A DNA stretch of 34,848 nt from Methanomicrobia archaeon LH_S14 (GCA_023659775.1 JAGXOS010000004.1:1-34848), one strand, 5' to 3'. Counted from the stretch's first letter, positions 8,356-17,550 are shown. Numbers and translations: made by a program. Notes: a model not told the origin generated them from the sequence alone.

Positions 8356-8365
8356 ATAGATACAA
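8339..8365 (-). repeat. IS right terminal inverted repeat, also carries a Shine-Dalgarno for drmA
   Basis: Mirror of the left end. On the plus strand it contains AAAAGGTGAATAG. The AGGTGA lies 11 nt upstream of the drmA ATG at 8367, and the transposase TGA (8353-8355) overlaps an in-frame GTG at 8352. Confidence 0.75.
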
Positions 8366-8366
8366 A

Positions 8367-11300
8367 ATGTTGATGAAAAGTTGTTACAAAACTTTTGTTG
8401 CGATTCTGGAAAATGAGATACTTAGCAAACTTAACGGCACACATCCGAATTTTAAACGATTTGAAATCCCAGACAGCCCCTCAAAAATCATTATCTTAGG
8501 TACATTAGGTGATAAGAGCAAGGATTATTCTTCTTGCATTAGCGATACGACTCGAACATTAACAAGTGTAAAGAACAATTCAATGTCTGTAAAGTTCCGG
8601 ACAAAAGAAAACAAAGATGTCATAATGGTAAAGCCCTCATTATCTCTATATTACAGGGTTTACCCAACTTTAGAAGAAGAAAAAGCTTACATAAGCAAGG
8701 ATTACGCGGAGATACCAGAAAAAGTGGAACTTGCCAGGATTTGGAAAAGATACGATTGTGATTTTGAACCTTTTACAATCAATATTTCGAAAGCGCAATC
8801 GGAGTACCCTTTAAACTTCAAACCGCTCATAAGCACTATAAAAAATGACGGAAACATCTACAAAAGGGGAAAGGAAATAGAATCGAAATGCTTGGAAAAT
8901 CAAATCCTCTATGAAGATAAAATAAAAGAATTTAGTGTAGATAGTCCTTCAAACTACGATTGGAAAGGCACGTTTTTGGTTGAGACCGAAGACTTCTTTC
9001 AAGATAATGAGAAATTGAAATTTGTCACAATAACGATGGTTAATGAAACGGAGGAAAGCAATAAGTATGAGACATTTTTCTTCAATTGCAATTTTGAAAT
9101 AAACTCGCAGTCCGTGAAACTTGTGCCTTTCAAATATGAATATGGTTATGAAGAGCATAGTTACCACTACGAGAACTATTTAAGATGCTTAAACTGTCAC
9201 GCAGACTACGAAATAGAGAGAAATAGAATCTTGACAAAACATTATGCGAAATTCGAGCAAGAGAAGATAGTTCCGAAAGAAACAATAAACTCCACTTCCT
9301 TTTCCTTTGAGGAATTGGCATCAATGAAAAAGAATCTTGTCTTGCTGGAGAAATTATACGGCTTCATGCAAGATTATCTAACTTCACACAAGAATTCGCC
9401 AGGATATAGAGAAGATGAACGATACAAAGAGACCGTGGATAAGTTCGATGAAACAACGAAGAGGTTCTACGAGGGGTTAAATGTGCTTAAGAAAGATGAA
9501 AATGCGTTGAAATCATTTGAATTGCTAAACGAGACTTTCAAGCGTGCAAGCCGGTTTGATAAGTGGCGAATATTTCAGTTGGTCTTCATTTTAAGTCTTA
9601 TCCCCGATATTGTTGACAAAACAAAAAGAAGAGATATGTGTGAAATCCTCCATGTTCATACCGGCGGTGGTAAAACGGAAGCATATCTTGGCTGTGTGAT
9701 ATTTTCAGCGTTTTATGATCGCCTTTCGGGAAAAACATTTGGGACTACTGCAATTGCAAAGTTTCCCTTGAGAATGCTTTCTATCCAGCAACTTCAAAGA
9801 ATTGCCAGTTTATTTATATTGGCAGAAGAAGTTAGAAAAGAGAATAAAATAGAAGGAGAACCGTTTTCCGTCGCATATTTTGTTGGCTCAACAGAGGAAT
9901 TTCCCCGCTATACCAAGCCAATAATAGACAAGCTAAAGAAGGCGGAAAGAGAAAAAGAGGAAATAAGGGGAAAAATTGTTGATGTTTGTCCCTTATGTAG
10001 CGGGGATGTCATATTGGATTATAGAAGCAAAGAAAGGTATATCGTTCACAAGTGCAAAAATTGCGGTAGAGAATTCATGCTATTTTATACAGATGAGGAG
10101 ATATATAGGCTCTTGCCAACTCTGATAGTATCTACAGTTGACAAATTTGCGGGTATTGCGCTAAATAGGAGATTTAAAAACATTTTCGGTGGAAAAACAG
10201 ACAGATGCCCAGAAGGTCATGGATTCATACCTCATAACGATGTGTGTGAGGTGGGGTTGGGTGGTAATGAGAAATGCAAAAAGAAGGGCGAATTATGCGA
10301 TATAAACTTCAGAACAGGTCCCGCTCTTATAATTCAAGATGAAATGCACTTGATCCGTGAAGCCTTCGGCACAATCAATGCCCATTTTGAAAGTTTTATT
10401 GAAGCTTTACAAAACGAATTCTGCGGATATGCGCCTAAGCGGATAGCAATGACTGCCACGGTAGCGGGTGCTAAACACCAGATAGAGCATTTATATCACA
10501 AAAGAATCAACGTTTTTCCGGGTGAATCACCCGAAGGAAGAGGAAATAATGACTTCTTTTTCGAGTATGATTTAGAAGAAAATACAAAAGTCATTCAGAG
10601 GATCATGATTGGTTTAAAGCCGAATCTCAGGGATAACCAATTTGCTTCCTTATTAACGCTTAAATACCTCTCAGAATTTATCAATGACGTGGAAACACAT
10701 ATAGACCAATTCTCCCAGCAGTGGGGTATGGAAGTAGAAGAATTGAAGGAAATAATAGACAATTACAAAGTGTTTTTGACATACCATAACAAAAAGAGTG
10801 ATGTCCACTCTATGAACTATTATTTGGAAGCCGTGGTAAACTCTAAATTGGATAGTTATAAAATCAAACCAAAGACGTTAACCAGCGATAACACTTTAGA
10901 CGACATCAAAGAGTTAATTCGGGTAGTGGAAAACTTTTCCAGCGATTCAAAAAACAACGAAAACTTGCTATCCGTATTTGCTACGAGCATAGTCTCTCAT
11001 GGGATTGATATAGAGAAGTGGAACGTGATAATTTTTCAAGGTATTCCCAGAAGCACAGCGGAATATATTCAGGCATTGAGCAGGGTGGGCAGGAGATATC
11101 CCGGACTCGTATTCGTTTGGTTTTATCCTAGCAGGGCAAGAGACCTCAGCTTCTATCAAAATTTTGCTGATTATCATCACATCATAGAACAAAAGGTGGA
11201 AAATATTCCTTTATCCAGGTGGGCAAAACTTGGCTTTATGCAGACTTTCACATCGATTTTCAATGCAAGCATACTCAATTATATGTCAGAGGTGACTGGT

Positions 11301-11636
11301 GAGCCGATCTATAAAATTGACAAAGTAAACGAGATATTTGCTGACGATGAGAACAGAAAAAAGCTGATTGGATTCATCAAAAAGGCGTATATCACTGATT
11401 CAACAATGATAGGCGCTGATTATTTCAATGGCGAGATACCAAAAGAGACGGAAAAGAGGTTGGAGTATCTCAAAACATACACGGGTGGTGAAAAAAACTT
11501 CTTCCCAAATGCTTTGAAAGATTGTGAGGACAGGTATTACAAAACACAGTATGGAATGCGAGGGATACAAGACGAGATTATTTTAAAACCAAGCAGTACC
11601 GACCTTAATTTCCTTATAAAAGCTTTGGAGGGATAA
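8367..11636 (+). CDS. drmA: DrmA-like superfamily 2 helicase (DISARM-type)
   Basis: Predicted 1089 residues. Helicase motifs are complete: Walker A HTGGGKT at about 431-437, DEMH (DExH box) at 658-661, TAT of motif III soon after (AMTATVAGA), and QALSRVGRR (motif VI) at 902-910 preceded by SHGIDIEKWN. A zinc ribbon is inserted between motifs I and II (CPLC at 541-544, CKNC some 20 residues on), and a CLNC pair occurs near 275. This layout, with a DUF1998 gene next to it, matches DrmA of the DISARM antiphage system from memory. Start: ATG 8367 is the native start, since rejoining the DNA across the IS puts an in-frame TAA two codons upstream. GTG 8352 lies inside the IS end. The next gene begins 3 nt after the stop. 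Confidence 0.75.
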   Translation: MLMKSCYKTFVAILENEILSKLNGTHPNFKRFEIPDSPSKIIILGTLGDKSKDYSSCISDTTRTLTSVKNNSMSVKFRTKENKDVIMVKPSLSLYYRVYPTLEEEKAYISKDYAEIPEKVELARIWKRYDCDFEPFTINISKAQSEYPLNFKPLISTIKNDGNIYKRGKEIESKCLENQILYEDKIKEFSVDSPSNYDWKGTFLVETEDFFQDNEKLKFVTITMVNETEESNKYETFFFNCNFEINSQSVKLVPFKYEYGYEEHSYHYENYLRCLNCHADYEIERNRILTKHYAKFEQEKIVPKETINSTSFSFEELASMKKNLVLLEKLYGFMQDYLTSHKNSPGYREDERYKETVDKFDETTKRFYEGLNVLKKDENALKSFELLNETFKRASRFDKWRIFQLVFILSLIPDIVDKTKRRDMCEILHVHTGGGKTEAYLGCVIFSAFYDRLSGKTFGTTAIAKFPLRMLSIQQLQRIASLFILAEEVRKENKIEGEPFSVAYFVGSTEEFPRYTKPIIDKLKKAEREKEEIRGKIVDVCPLCSGDVILDYRSKERYIVHKCKNCGREFMLFYTDEEIYRLLPTLIVSTVDKFAGIALNRRFKNIFGGKTDRCPEGHGFIPHNDVCEVGLGGNEKCKKKGELCDINFRTGPALIIQDEMHLIREAFGTINAHFESFIEALQNEFCGYAPKRIAMTATVAGAKHQIEHLYHKRINVFPGESPEGRGNNDFFFEYDLEENTKVIQRIMIGLKPNLRDNQFASLLTLKYLSEFINDVETHIDQFSQQWGMEVEELKEIIDNYKVFLTYHNKKSDVHSMNYYLEAVVNSKLDSYKIKPKTLTSDNTLDDIKELIRVVENFSSDSKNNENLLSVFATSIVSHGIDIEKWNVIIFQGIPRSTAEYIQALSRVGRRYPGLVFVWFYPSRARDLSFYQNFADYHHIIEQKVENIPLSRWAKLGFMQTFTSIFNASILNYMSEVTGEPIYKIDKVNEIFADDENRKKLIGFIKKAYITDSTMIGADYFNGEIPKETEKRLEYLKTYTGGEKNFFPNALKDCEDRYYKTQYGMRGIQDEIILKPSSTDLNFLIKALEG

Positions 11637-11639
11637 CTT

Positions 11640-13469
11640 ATGGATGAAGAAGAAATAGGAAGAACGAGGTATGTGTTCCCCGCATACAGTGCATTATATC
11701 ACACAGTAAAGGGGCTGATATTCATGAGGGGCCGTTTTGCACATAAGGTAATATCTCTTTTGCCAGATGAGAACGACAGAAACTTAAAAATCAGTAACGA
11801 AAGGCGTCTGAAAGGCAAATTATTTAGCGAGATAATGAGAGCATATAACGCACGTATAGACAAGTACAAACTGCTCCTTCCGAAATTCGGGGATTCGAGA
11901 AAGGACGATGTTAAAATCGTTAAGTTTAAACTGGTTGGGAGTTTGGAAGAAGATGAGTCCGATTATAGTGGACTTTATATTGTGTCTCCAAGGACTTTTG
12001 TCTGCTCAAAATGTGGTGATTTTAGAGTGGTCCGCAAAGAGGAGTGGAATACTTTCAATCCTAATAAATGCAGGAATCCTGGATGCGATGGAAGATACGA
12101 GCAAGTTTCAATTGTCATGTTTTGCGAGCAGTGTGGGAAAATTGAGCCCTTATACTATTCGTGTAAAACCCATGGAAACAAACACATAAGGTTGATTAGG
12201 AAAGAGAAAGATTCTTTATTGACATGGAAGGTAGTTTGCCAGAAATGCTATGAAGAAGGAACTAAGGAACCGGTAGACATATTTAGATTTACTTGCAAAC
12301 ATTATGGATATAATGAAAGAATCTGTAACGAAAAAGAAAAGAAGTTCAAGCCTCTTACTATAAAAGAAGGCGGTATATATACCCCGGTAGTAATCACTTC
12401 AGTGGATATCCCTCCCACTGAGAGTATTCATCTGGAGGATTTAGAATACATTTTATTGGGTTTGCACCTTGGTAAGTTTGATAAACTATCGGAAAGAGCA
12501 GGGTCAGTAGATTTGGGGAAGATAGAAAGTTATTATCGTGCATATAACGATGAGAATCTCAGGCAGTTTCTTTCGTCTGATATAAAAGAATTTATCAACA
12601 TTACCGAGAATGCAGTTAGAGAATTGAAGATTAAATATGAGGGTGTTGATTTAGAAAACTTTAACGACTACTTTGCAGTTAAGAGCAAGGAAGCGAAAAG
12701 TTATGGCGAATATATCAAAGAGATGGAAGAGAGGGCAGGAAGAGCGTTTTTGGAACAAAATTACCAGAAATTAAAAGCTAAATATGGCATTGAAAACATC
12801 ACCTACATATCAAAAATCAATTTGGTATCCTCCTGCATAGGCATCATAAACGGCATAAACAAGTTTTATGAGCCGGGTTTTGTCCCTCATTTCAACCCTA
12901 TCTGGAAGAACGATAAGAAGAAAGATAAAATAATTGTATATGCGTATCCGTTTGAAACGGAGGGCGTGTTAATAGACCTGAATAAAAACCAGGTGTGTAA
13001 TTGGCTTATTGATAATGGCTTGATTGCGAATAAGAAGCCAGAAAGCGTTTCAGAAGCTAAGGAAACTCTTTTTGCCATTAAGAAAGATACGGAGGCATAC
13101 AAAGCGCTAAAAGCACTTTTACATACGTTGTCACATGTCTTGATACGGAGATCGTCCCTATACACCGGTCTTGATAGTGATTCTTGCGGCGAACTGATAT
13201 TTGTGAATCCTGCAGCTATTATGATTTATTCTACATCAAACATAAACATTGGTGGTTTCCAGTTCGTTTTCGAGCATTCTCTGGAAGATTGGTTTCGAGA
13301 AGTAGAATTTGATATTGAAGCTTGCACATTTGACCCTGCGTGTATTACTGAAGGGGGTGCTTGTTTTTCGTGTTTATATCTTCCAGAATATGTTTGCACG
13401 GAATTTAATCAATTTTTAGACAGAGATGTGTTCCTTGGCAGGAGGAGGTATAGTGTCGGATATTGGTAG
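11640..13469 (+). CDS. drmB: DrmB-like DUF1998 protein
   Basis: Predicted 609 residues; GGAGG lies about 8 nt before ATG 11640. The N-terminal half is rich in zinc-type cysteines (C122/C125, C144/C149, C162/C165, C175, C200/C203). The C-terminal part is DUF1998: LLHTLSHVLIRRS near 495, CGELIFVNPAA, then a Cys cluster (ACTFDPACITEGGACFSC). In DISARM, DrmB is the DUF1998 partner of the DrmA helicase, and the reported DrmA-DrmB complex acts on invading DNA. The gene order and 3-nt spacing here fit that pair. It ends in TAG, with GGT TGA directly after, so readthrough would add one residue. The last 17 bp overlap the next gene. Confidence 0.75.
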   Translation: MDEEEIGRTRYVFPAYSALYHTVKGLIFMRGRFAHKVISLLPDENDRNLKISNERRLKGKLFSEIMRAYNARIDKYKLLLPKFGDSRKDDVKIVKFKLVGSLEEDESDYSGLYIVSPRTFVCSKCGDFRVVRKEEWNTFNPNKCRNPGCDGRYEQVSIVMFCEQCGKIEPLYYSCKTHGNKHIRLIRKEKDSLLTWKVVCQKCYEEGTKEPVDIFRFTCKHYGYNERICNEKEKKFKPLTIKEGGIYTPVVITSVDIPPTESIHLEDLEYILLGLHLGKFDKLSERAGSVDLGKIESYYRAYNDENLRQFLSSDIKEFINITENAVRELKIKYEGVDLENFNDYFAVKSKEAKSYGEYIKEMEERAGRAFLEQNYQKLKAKYGIENITYISKINLVSSCIGIINGINKFYEPGFVPHFNPIWKNDKKKDKIIVYAYPFETEGVLIDLNKNQVCNWLIDNGLIANKKPESVSEAKETLFAIKKDTEAYKALKALLHTLSHVLIRRSSLYTGLDSDSCGELIFVNPAAIMIYSTSNINIGGFQFVFEHSLEDWFREVEFDIEACTFDPACITEGGACFSCLYLPEYVCTEFNQFLDRDVFLGRRRYSVGYW

Positions 13470-14781
13470 GGTTGAGTTGAGGGAATGGTATGGGTCAAGT
13501 ACATCAATATGCACTTATAATCCACGCCAAAGAGTATCTCCTGGAAATGTAGAACTTTCAGGTATTTTAAGCCCATTAACTAATTTTTTCTTAAATGTTT
13601 TCGTAAATGCTATTGAAGAACGAAATCTCATCATTGCAATCCCTGATGTGGTTTTAAGACCCATTCCTATCATTTCATACTTATATGCGAAGCAAAAGAA
13701 CAAAAGTGTAGTCGTATTTACGATTGCACGTGACTTTCACTATAAAAATTATCACCTTCTTAATCAACCTGGTTTCGGATATCTTTCTTTCTTTGTCCCT
13801 ATGGGTTTTATATCTGAAGAGGGTATAGACGCGAAGGTTTACCTGCCGCGAGCGAGTAAAGAATATAGACAGGAATATATTCAACACTTAAGAGAGAATT
13901 TTTTAGAAAGCCCCGAACCAAAGATATTATTATCTCAAGGAGATAGAATGGTTGATGATATAATCAAAAAACTCGTAATAGACGAAGAGACATTTGATAA
14001 TGTAGAAGTTGGAATTGATACAGGGCTTATTATTTTTGAAAATGTTGACAGATTAGTTCATTCTCAATACAGCACAGAACTCTTTTTAAAGTGGCTGTCT
14101 CCATTGTTGGATAGAGGGGTGCGTTTTATTTTTCATTTTGCCAATCCAGAGTCGATGTTTATCCAAACAATTAAAGAAAAAACAAATTCATTGGTAGTGC
14201 CGTTTGGGACCGCTGTGCTGAGAAGCAATGCAGAAATCCAGAGAAGATCAATTGATGAGTATTTCGGAAAGATAGACGAAGATGGTAAGAGAAGAGCAGA
14301 ACTGATACTGATAAATAAATACAACATTGACAGGGAATACTTTTACGAGAACATAACATCTATTGAAATAGTAGAGTTAAAGGCTGGAAATATTGATTAT
14401 CACCTCAGAAATGCAAAGGAGGTTTTATCAAAGATAGACGAGAACAGGATAAAGAATAAAAGATTGTATTATACCGTGAAAAGCTTGCTGTACACACTGC
14501 CAAACTTTGTAATTAACCCGTCTAAATACAAGAACCCTTACGAAGATGATTTTGTTGGATGGCGTTCTTACACAATACCGCAACTGCTGGGTATGTTAAG
14601 AGAACGCGTATTTGAAGAAAGCAAAGATAACATTGTATTTTTGGAGGATTTGATATCGGAAATATATTGCGTATACGCCGAGTTAAAAGAGTGCAGGAGA
14701 TATGGAGAAGAGAAAACATATTCTCGCATTGCGAAGGACTACCAGATATTTAAAACGATTGGAAATTTTTGGGATTCATAA
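13453..14781 (+). CDS. Unrecognised third gene of the DISARM-like operon
   Basis: Predicted 442 residues. The start is placed at GTG 13453 because GGAGGAGGT sits 5-6 nt upstream inside the drmB end; an ATG at 13426 adds nine residues but lacks such a site. No signal peptide, Walker A motif, HKD motif or methyltransferase motif is visible. Alternating hydrophobic strands (NKSVVVFTIARDF, DTGLIIFENVDRL, GVRFIFHFANP, NSLVVPFGTAVL) suggest an alpha/beta, NTPase-like fold, with a helical C-terminal third. Position and tight overlap say that it works with DrmA/DrmB. DrmE of class 2 DISARM holds a similar 'unknown' role and distant relation is possible, but I cannot claim it. Not DrmC, which is a PLD protein. 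Confidence 0.7.
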   Translation: MSDIGRVELREWYGSSTSICTYNPRQRVSPGNVELSGILSPLTNFFLNVFVNAIEERNLIIAIPDVVLRPIPIISYLYAKQKNKSVVVFTIARDFHYKNYHLLNQPGFGYLSFFVPMGFISEEGIDAKVYLPRASKEYRQEYIQHLRENFLESPEPKILLSQGDRMVDDIIKKLVIDEETFDNVEVGIDTGLIIFENVDRLVHSQYSTELFLKWLSPLLDRGVRFIFHFANPESMFIQTIKEKTNSLVVPFGTAVLRSNAEIQRRSIDEYFGKIDEDGKRRAELILINKYNIDREYFYENITSIEIVELKAGNIDYHLRNAKEVLSKIDENRIKNKRLYYTVKSLLYTLPNFVINPSKYKNPYEDDFVGWRSYTIPQLLGMLRERVFEESKDNIVFLEDLISEIYCVYAELKECRRYGEEKTYSRIAKDYQIFKTIGNFWDS

Positions 14782-15700
14782 AGGTGCTGAGAAATACGCT
14801 AATAACCACACTTTAGATTACTCGATACTTAGCAATCCAAGCCCTATTGATTATCAGATAATTCACACTACTAGAGGCTGTCCCAGAAACTGTGAATTTT
14901 GTGGAACTTGGAAAATTGAACCAAAATTTGAATCAAAGAAAAGTATTCGAGATGAAATAATCAAAAGAAAGATTGTCTTTTATGATAACAACCTCTTAAA
15001 AAGTCAATATATAGAAGATATTCTAAACGAACTTATTACGTTGAAACAAGAGAGGAAAATTTTGTGGTGTGAATCGCAAAGCGGATTCGATGGCAGAGTG
15101 CTAAAAGAAAAACCATATTTAGGGAAAATGCTTAAAAAGGCGGGCTTTCGCTATCCAAGAATCGCTTGGGATTGGGGATACAACCAATTTAAAGAGATTA
15201 AAGAGCAGATTGATATTTTAGTTGCAGGAGGTTACAAGTTCAAAGATATTTACATCTTCATGCTTTACAACTGGGATATACCTTTTGAGGAGATGGAGAG
15301 GAAGCGAATAAAATGCTTGGAATGGAAGGTTCAGATTGCAGATTGCAGGTATAGACCTTTAGTCCAAATTAGCGATAAATATAATCCTCGGAAAGAGCAA
15401 ACAAATAAAGATTATCATATTCATACAGAAGCGGGCTGGACCGATGCACTTGTTAAACAATTTAGAAAGAATGTGAGACGACAAAATATCTGTGTAAGGC
15501 ATGGCGTTCCGTTTTATTCCAGGAATTTTGAGCGTAAGAGAGTTGAAAAAGAAGTGATGAAGAGAGTTAAACATATGGCGACAAAGGAAGAGAAAATAAA
15601 TTATTTGCAACAAATAAAAGCAGATTATTGGTTCCCTGATGAAATTACATATCATGAACAGGTTCAAATTCAGCGCCCAGACTTCCCCTTCCCCATCTGA
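14702..15700 (+). CDS. Radical SAM protein, probably lacking its N-terminal domain
   Basis: The frame has the radical SAM cluster motif CxxxCxxC (TRGCPRNCEFCGTW near residue 60-70), so it should bind a 4Fe-4S cluster and S-adenosylmethionine. The following sequence (ILWCESQSGFDGR, RYPRIAWDWGY, IYIFMLYNWDIPFEEME) is well conserved in character. The body LDYSILSNPSPIDYQ just before the motif resembles B12-binding-type radical SAM proteins, which carry about 150 more residues upstream. Here the frame's first 27 codons merely overlap the previous gene, and no better start follows. The stop lies 31 bp inside the convergent infB end. So the gene may be truncated at both ends. The substrate is unknown. 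Confidence 0.6.
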   Translation: MEKRKHILALRRTTRYLKRLEIFGIHKGAEKYANNHTLDYSILSNPSPIDYQIIHTTRGCPRNCEFCGTWKIEPKFESKKSIRDEIIKRKIVFYDNNLLKSQYIEDILNELITLKQERKILWCESQSGFDGRVLKEKPYLGKMLKKAGFRYPRIAWDWGYNQFKEIKEQIDILVAGGYKFKDIYIFMLYNWDIPFEEMERKRIKCLEWKVQIADCRYRPLVQISDKYNPRKEQTNKDYHIHTEAGWTDALVKQFRKNVRRQNICVRHGVPFYSRNFERKRVEKEVMKRVKHMATKEEKINYLQQIKADYWFPDEITYHEQVQIQRPDFPFPI

Positions 15701-17475
15701 TCTAAACTGGATTTTCTTTTTCTCCTAATTTCCAACAATTCCTCCAGCACCTCTTCCTCATCCACCGACAACAAACCACTTAGCATTTTCATTTCTTTTA
15801 TTTCTTCTTCACTAATATACACATATAAAACATCATTCTCATTTATTTGCCGCCCTACCGTTGGTTTCTTCATTGAAATTGCCACCTGCATCCCCTGCCC
15901 TGCACTTTTTATGCTCTCTCCTTTATCCTGTATCTCATTTATCGCTCCGACACCTGTTCCATCCGCTTTTATCAATTCCACACCCGTTTTTATCTTACCG
16001 CCCAGAACTTCTACACCCACAATAGCAGGCTTACTTTGCCTGAATACACATCCCGGCAGTATTTTTATCTTAGCAGGAATGGTCAGCCTATCCATGAACT
16101 CACGCTTCTCTTTCTCGCGCTCCTGCTTCGCCCAGTTCTTATAATCTTCTATCAACCGGTAAATAACATCGCTTATAAATACCGGGATGTGGTTTTCCAA
16201 AGCCGCTTCTTTTGCATCCGGCAGTATATCAACGTTAAAGCCAAAAATAGCCCTGAAATAACAATTCTTAACCGTAGTAGCGTCTATAACATCCCTTTTA
16301 GATATATTCCCGACTTCTGCTTTTTTTATTTCCTCTATCTCTTCTCCTTTCAGCTCCAGAGCAAGTGCTTCCAGTGAGCCCATTGTATCCGCCTTTATGA
16401 TTATTCCTTCCGGGCTTGTCTCCATCCTCATCTCCTCTATCTCGCCCTTCATCTCTTTTATCACGTTCTCGAGTTTCTCCTCTACTTCAACCACTCTCAC
16501 CTGCGAACCTGGAAGCGCATTTTCTATATCGGGAGCTACTATTTTCACGCCAGAAGCAGCATTCACCGTTCTTACTCGCTCAAATCTTTGCTCCACCCTT
16601 ATCTCTTGCAAAGCTCTCGGCTTTAACAACGCCTTCACCTTTGTAACTATTGGCTCCTCCTCAGTGCTTCCCACCACGATTGTATCGCCCACGCCGATCT
16701 TTCCATCGTATAATATCACGTCAATCGTGGTTCCGAGCCCTCTCTCCTCCTCCTTTTCTAATATCGTACCAACACCAGCCTCTTCTAAATGAAGACGCAA
16801 GGTTCTTTCAAAGAACTTCTGCGATAATCCTATTAAAACAAGTAGCAAATCCGCAATTCCTTCCCCGGTCTTCGCACTCACCGGCACAATGCACACATTC
16901 CTTGAATAGTCTTTTATCCGGTCGTACCTCTCAGCCGAGAATCCTTTATCGTAAAGCTCACCCACTATTTCATATATTCTCGCATCCAGTTCCTTTCTCG
17001 CATATTCCGGCTGGTCTTTATAACCGATAATAAAAGGCGTTTTCTTTGAATCCCACCCCTTTATCCGGTCTATTTTATTCAACGCGACAACAAAAGGCGT
17101 TTTTAATAATCTTAAGATGTTTAACGATTCATGAGTCTGCGGCAGAAAGCCCTCCATCACGTCCACTACCACCACTGCGACATCAGCCAAAGCACTTCCT
17201 CTTTTCCTCAGGCTCGCGAAGGCATGATGCCCGGGGGTATCAATAAAAAGCAAACCAGGAACTTCTATTCCCGCCCAGTCCCTTTTTAGCGGCTTACAAA
17301 TCTCTTTTATCGTATCAATTGGTATTTCCGTTGCTCCTATATGCTGCGTTACTCGACCTGCTTCCTTCGCTGCTATCGCAGTGCCCCTTATAGAATCAAG
17401 TAAAGTGGTCTTCCCATGGTCTACATGTCCCAGTACAGAGAGAATAGGCGTTCTTATTTCGCTCTTTGTGCTCAT
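15670..17475 (-). CDS. infB: Translation initiation factor aIF5B / IF-2
   Basis: Predicted 601 residues from ATG 17475 (MSTKSEIRTP); an upstream extension to 17577 is hydrophobic, overlaps the TATA box and is not used. GTPase motifs: GHVDHGKT at about residue 16, DTPGH in G3 and NKID in G4, followed by domains II-IV. The length matches archaeal aIF5B, which lacks the long N-terminal region of bacterial IF2. It promotes subunit joining and initiator tRNA placement. The 3' end overlaps the convergent radical SAM frame by 31 bp. Its likely ancestral neighbour rps6e lies on the same strand at 6430, beyond the island. Confidence 0.95.
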   Translation of the reverse strand: MSTKSEIRTPILSVLGHVDHGKTTLLDSIRGTAIAAKEAGRVTQHIGATEIPIDTIKEICKPLKRDWAGIEVPGLLFIDTPGHHAFASLRKRGSALADVAVVVVDVMEGFLPQTHESLNILRLLKTPFVVALNKIDRIKGWDSKKTPFIIGYKDQPEYARKELDARIYEIVGELYDKGFSAERYDRIKDYSRNVCIVPVSAKTGEGIADLLLVLIGLSQKFFERTLRLHLEEAGVGTILEKEEERGLGTTIDVILYDGKIGVGDTIVVGSTEEEPIVTKVKALLKPRALQEIRVEQRFERVRTVNAASGVKIVAPDIENALPGSQVRVVEVEEKLENVIKEMKGEIEEMRMETSPEGIIIKADTMGSLEALALELKGEEIEEIKKAEVGNISKRDVIDATTVKNCYFRAIFGFNVDILPDAKEAALENHIPVFISDVIYRLIEDYKNWAKQEREKEKREFMDRLTIPAKIKILPGCVFRQSKPAIVGVEVLGGKIKTGVELIKADGTGVGAINEIQDKGESIKSAGQGMQVAISMKKPTVGRQINENDVLYVYISEEEIKEMKMLSGLLSVDEEEVLEELLEIRRKRKSSLDQMGKGKSGR

Positions 17476-17550
17476 ACCTTTCACATCCTTCTTTTTATAT
17501 TGAACTTGATAATTATATTTTAAAAGAAAATAACAATCAACAATCGAAAA

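Larger units (their letters stand above)
6788..8365 (+). mobile_element. IS66-type insertion sequence, complete ends
   Basis: A 1578-bp element defined by its ends. The left end reads TTGTATCTATTCAGG from 6788; the right end, on the opposite strand from 8365, reads TTGTATCTATTCACC. The first 13 bp are identical and 22 of the first 27 match. AATG is present immediately outside both ends (6784-6787 and 8366-8369), consistent with a 4-bp target duplication; classical IS66 elements usually make 8 bp, so the family may be a distant branch. The single long gene inside encodes an IS66-like transposase interrupted by one TAG. The good ends suggest a fairly recent insertion. Confidence 0.85.

Noticed and set aside
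13467-13469. TAG at the end of drmB as a recoded codon
   Set aside because: Readthrough would add only GGT before TGA, and the protein already has a complete DUF1998 end.
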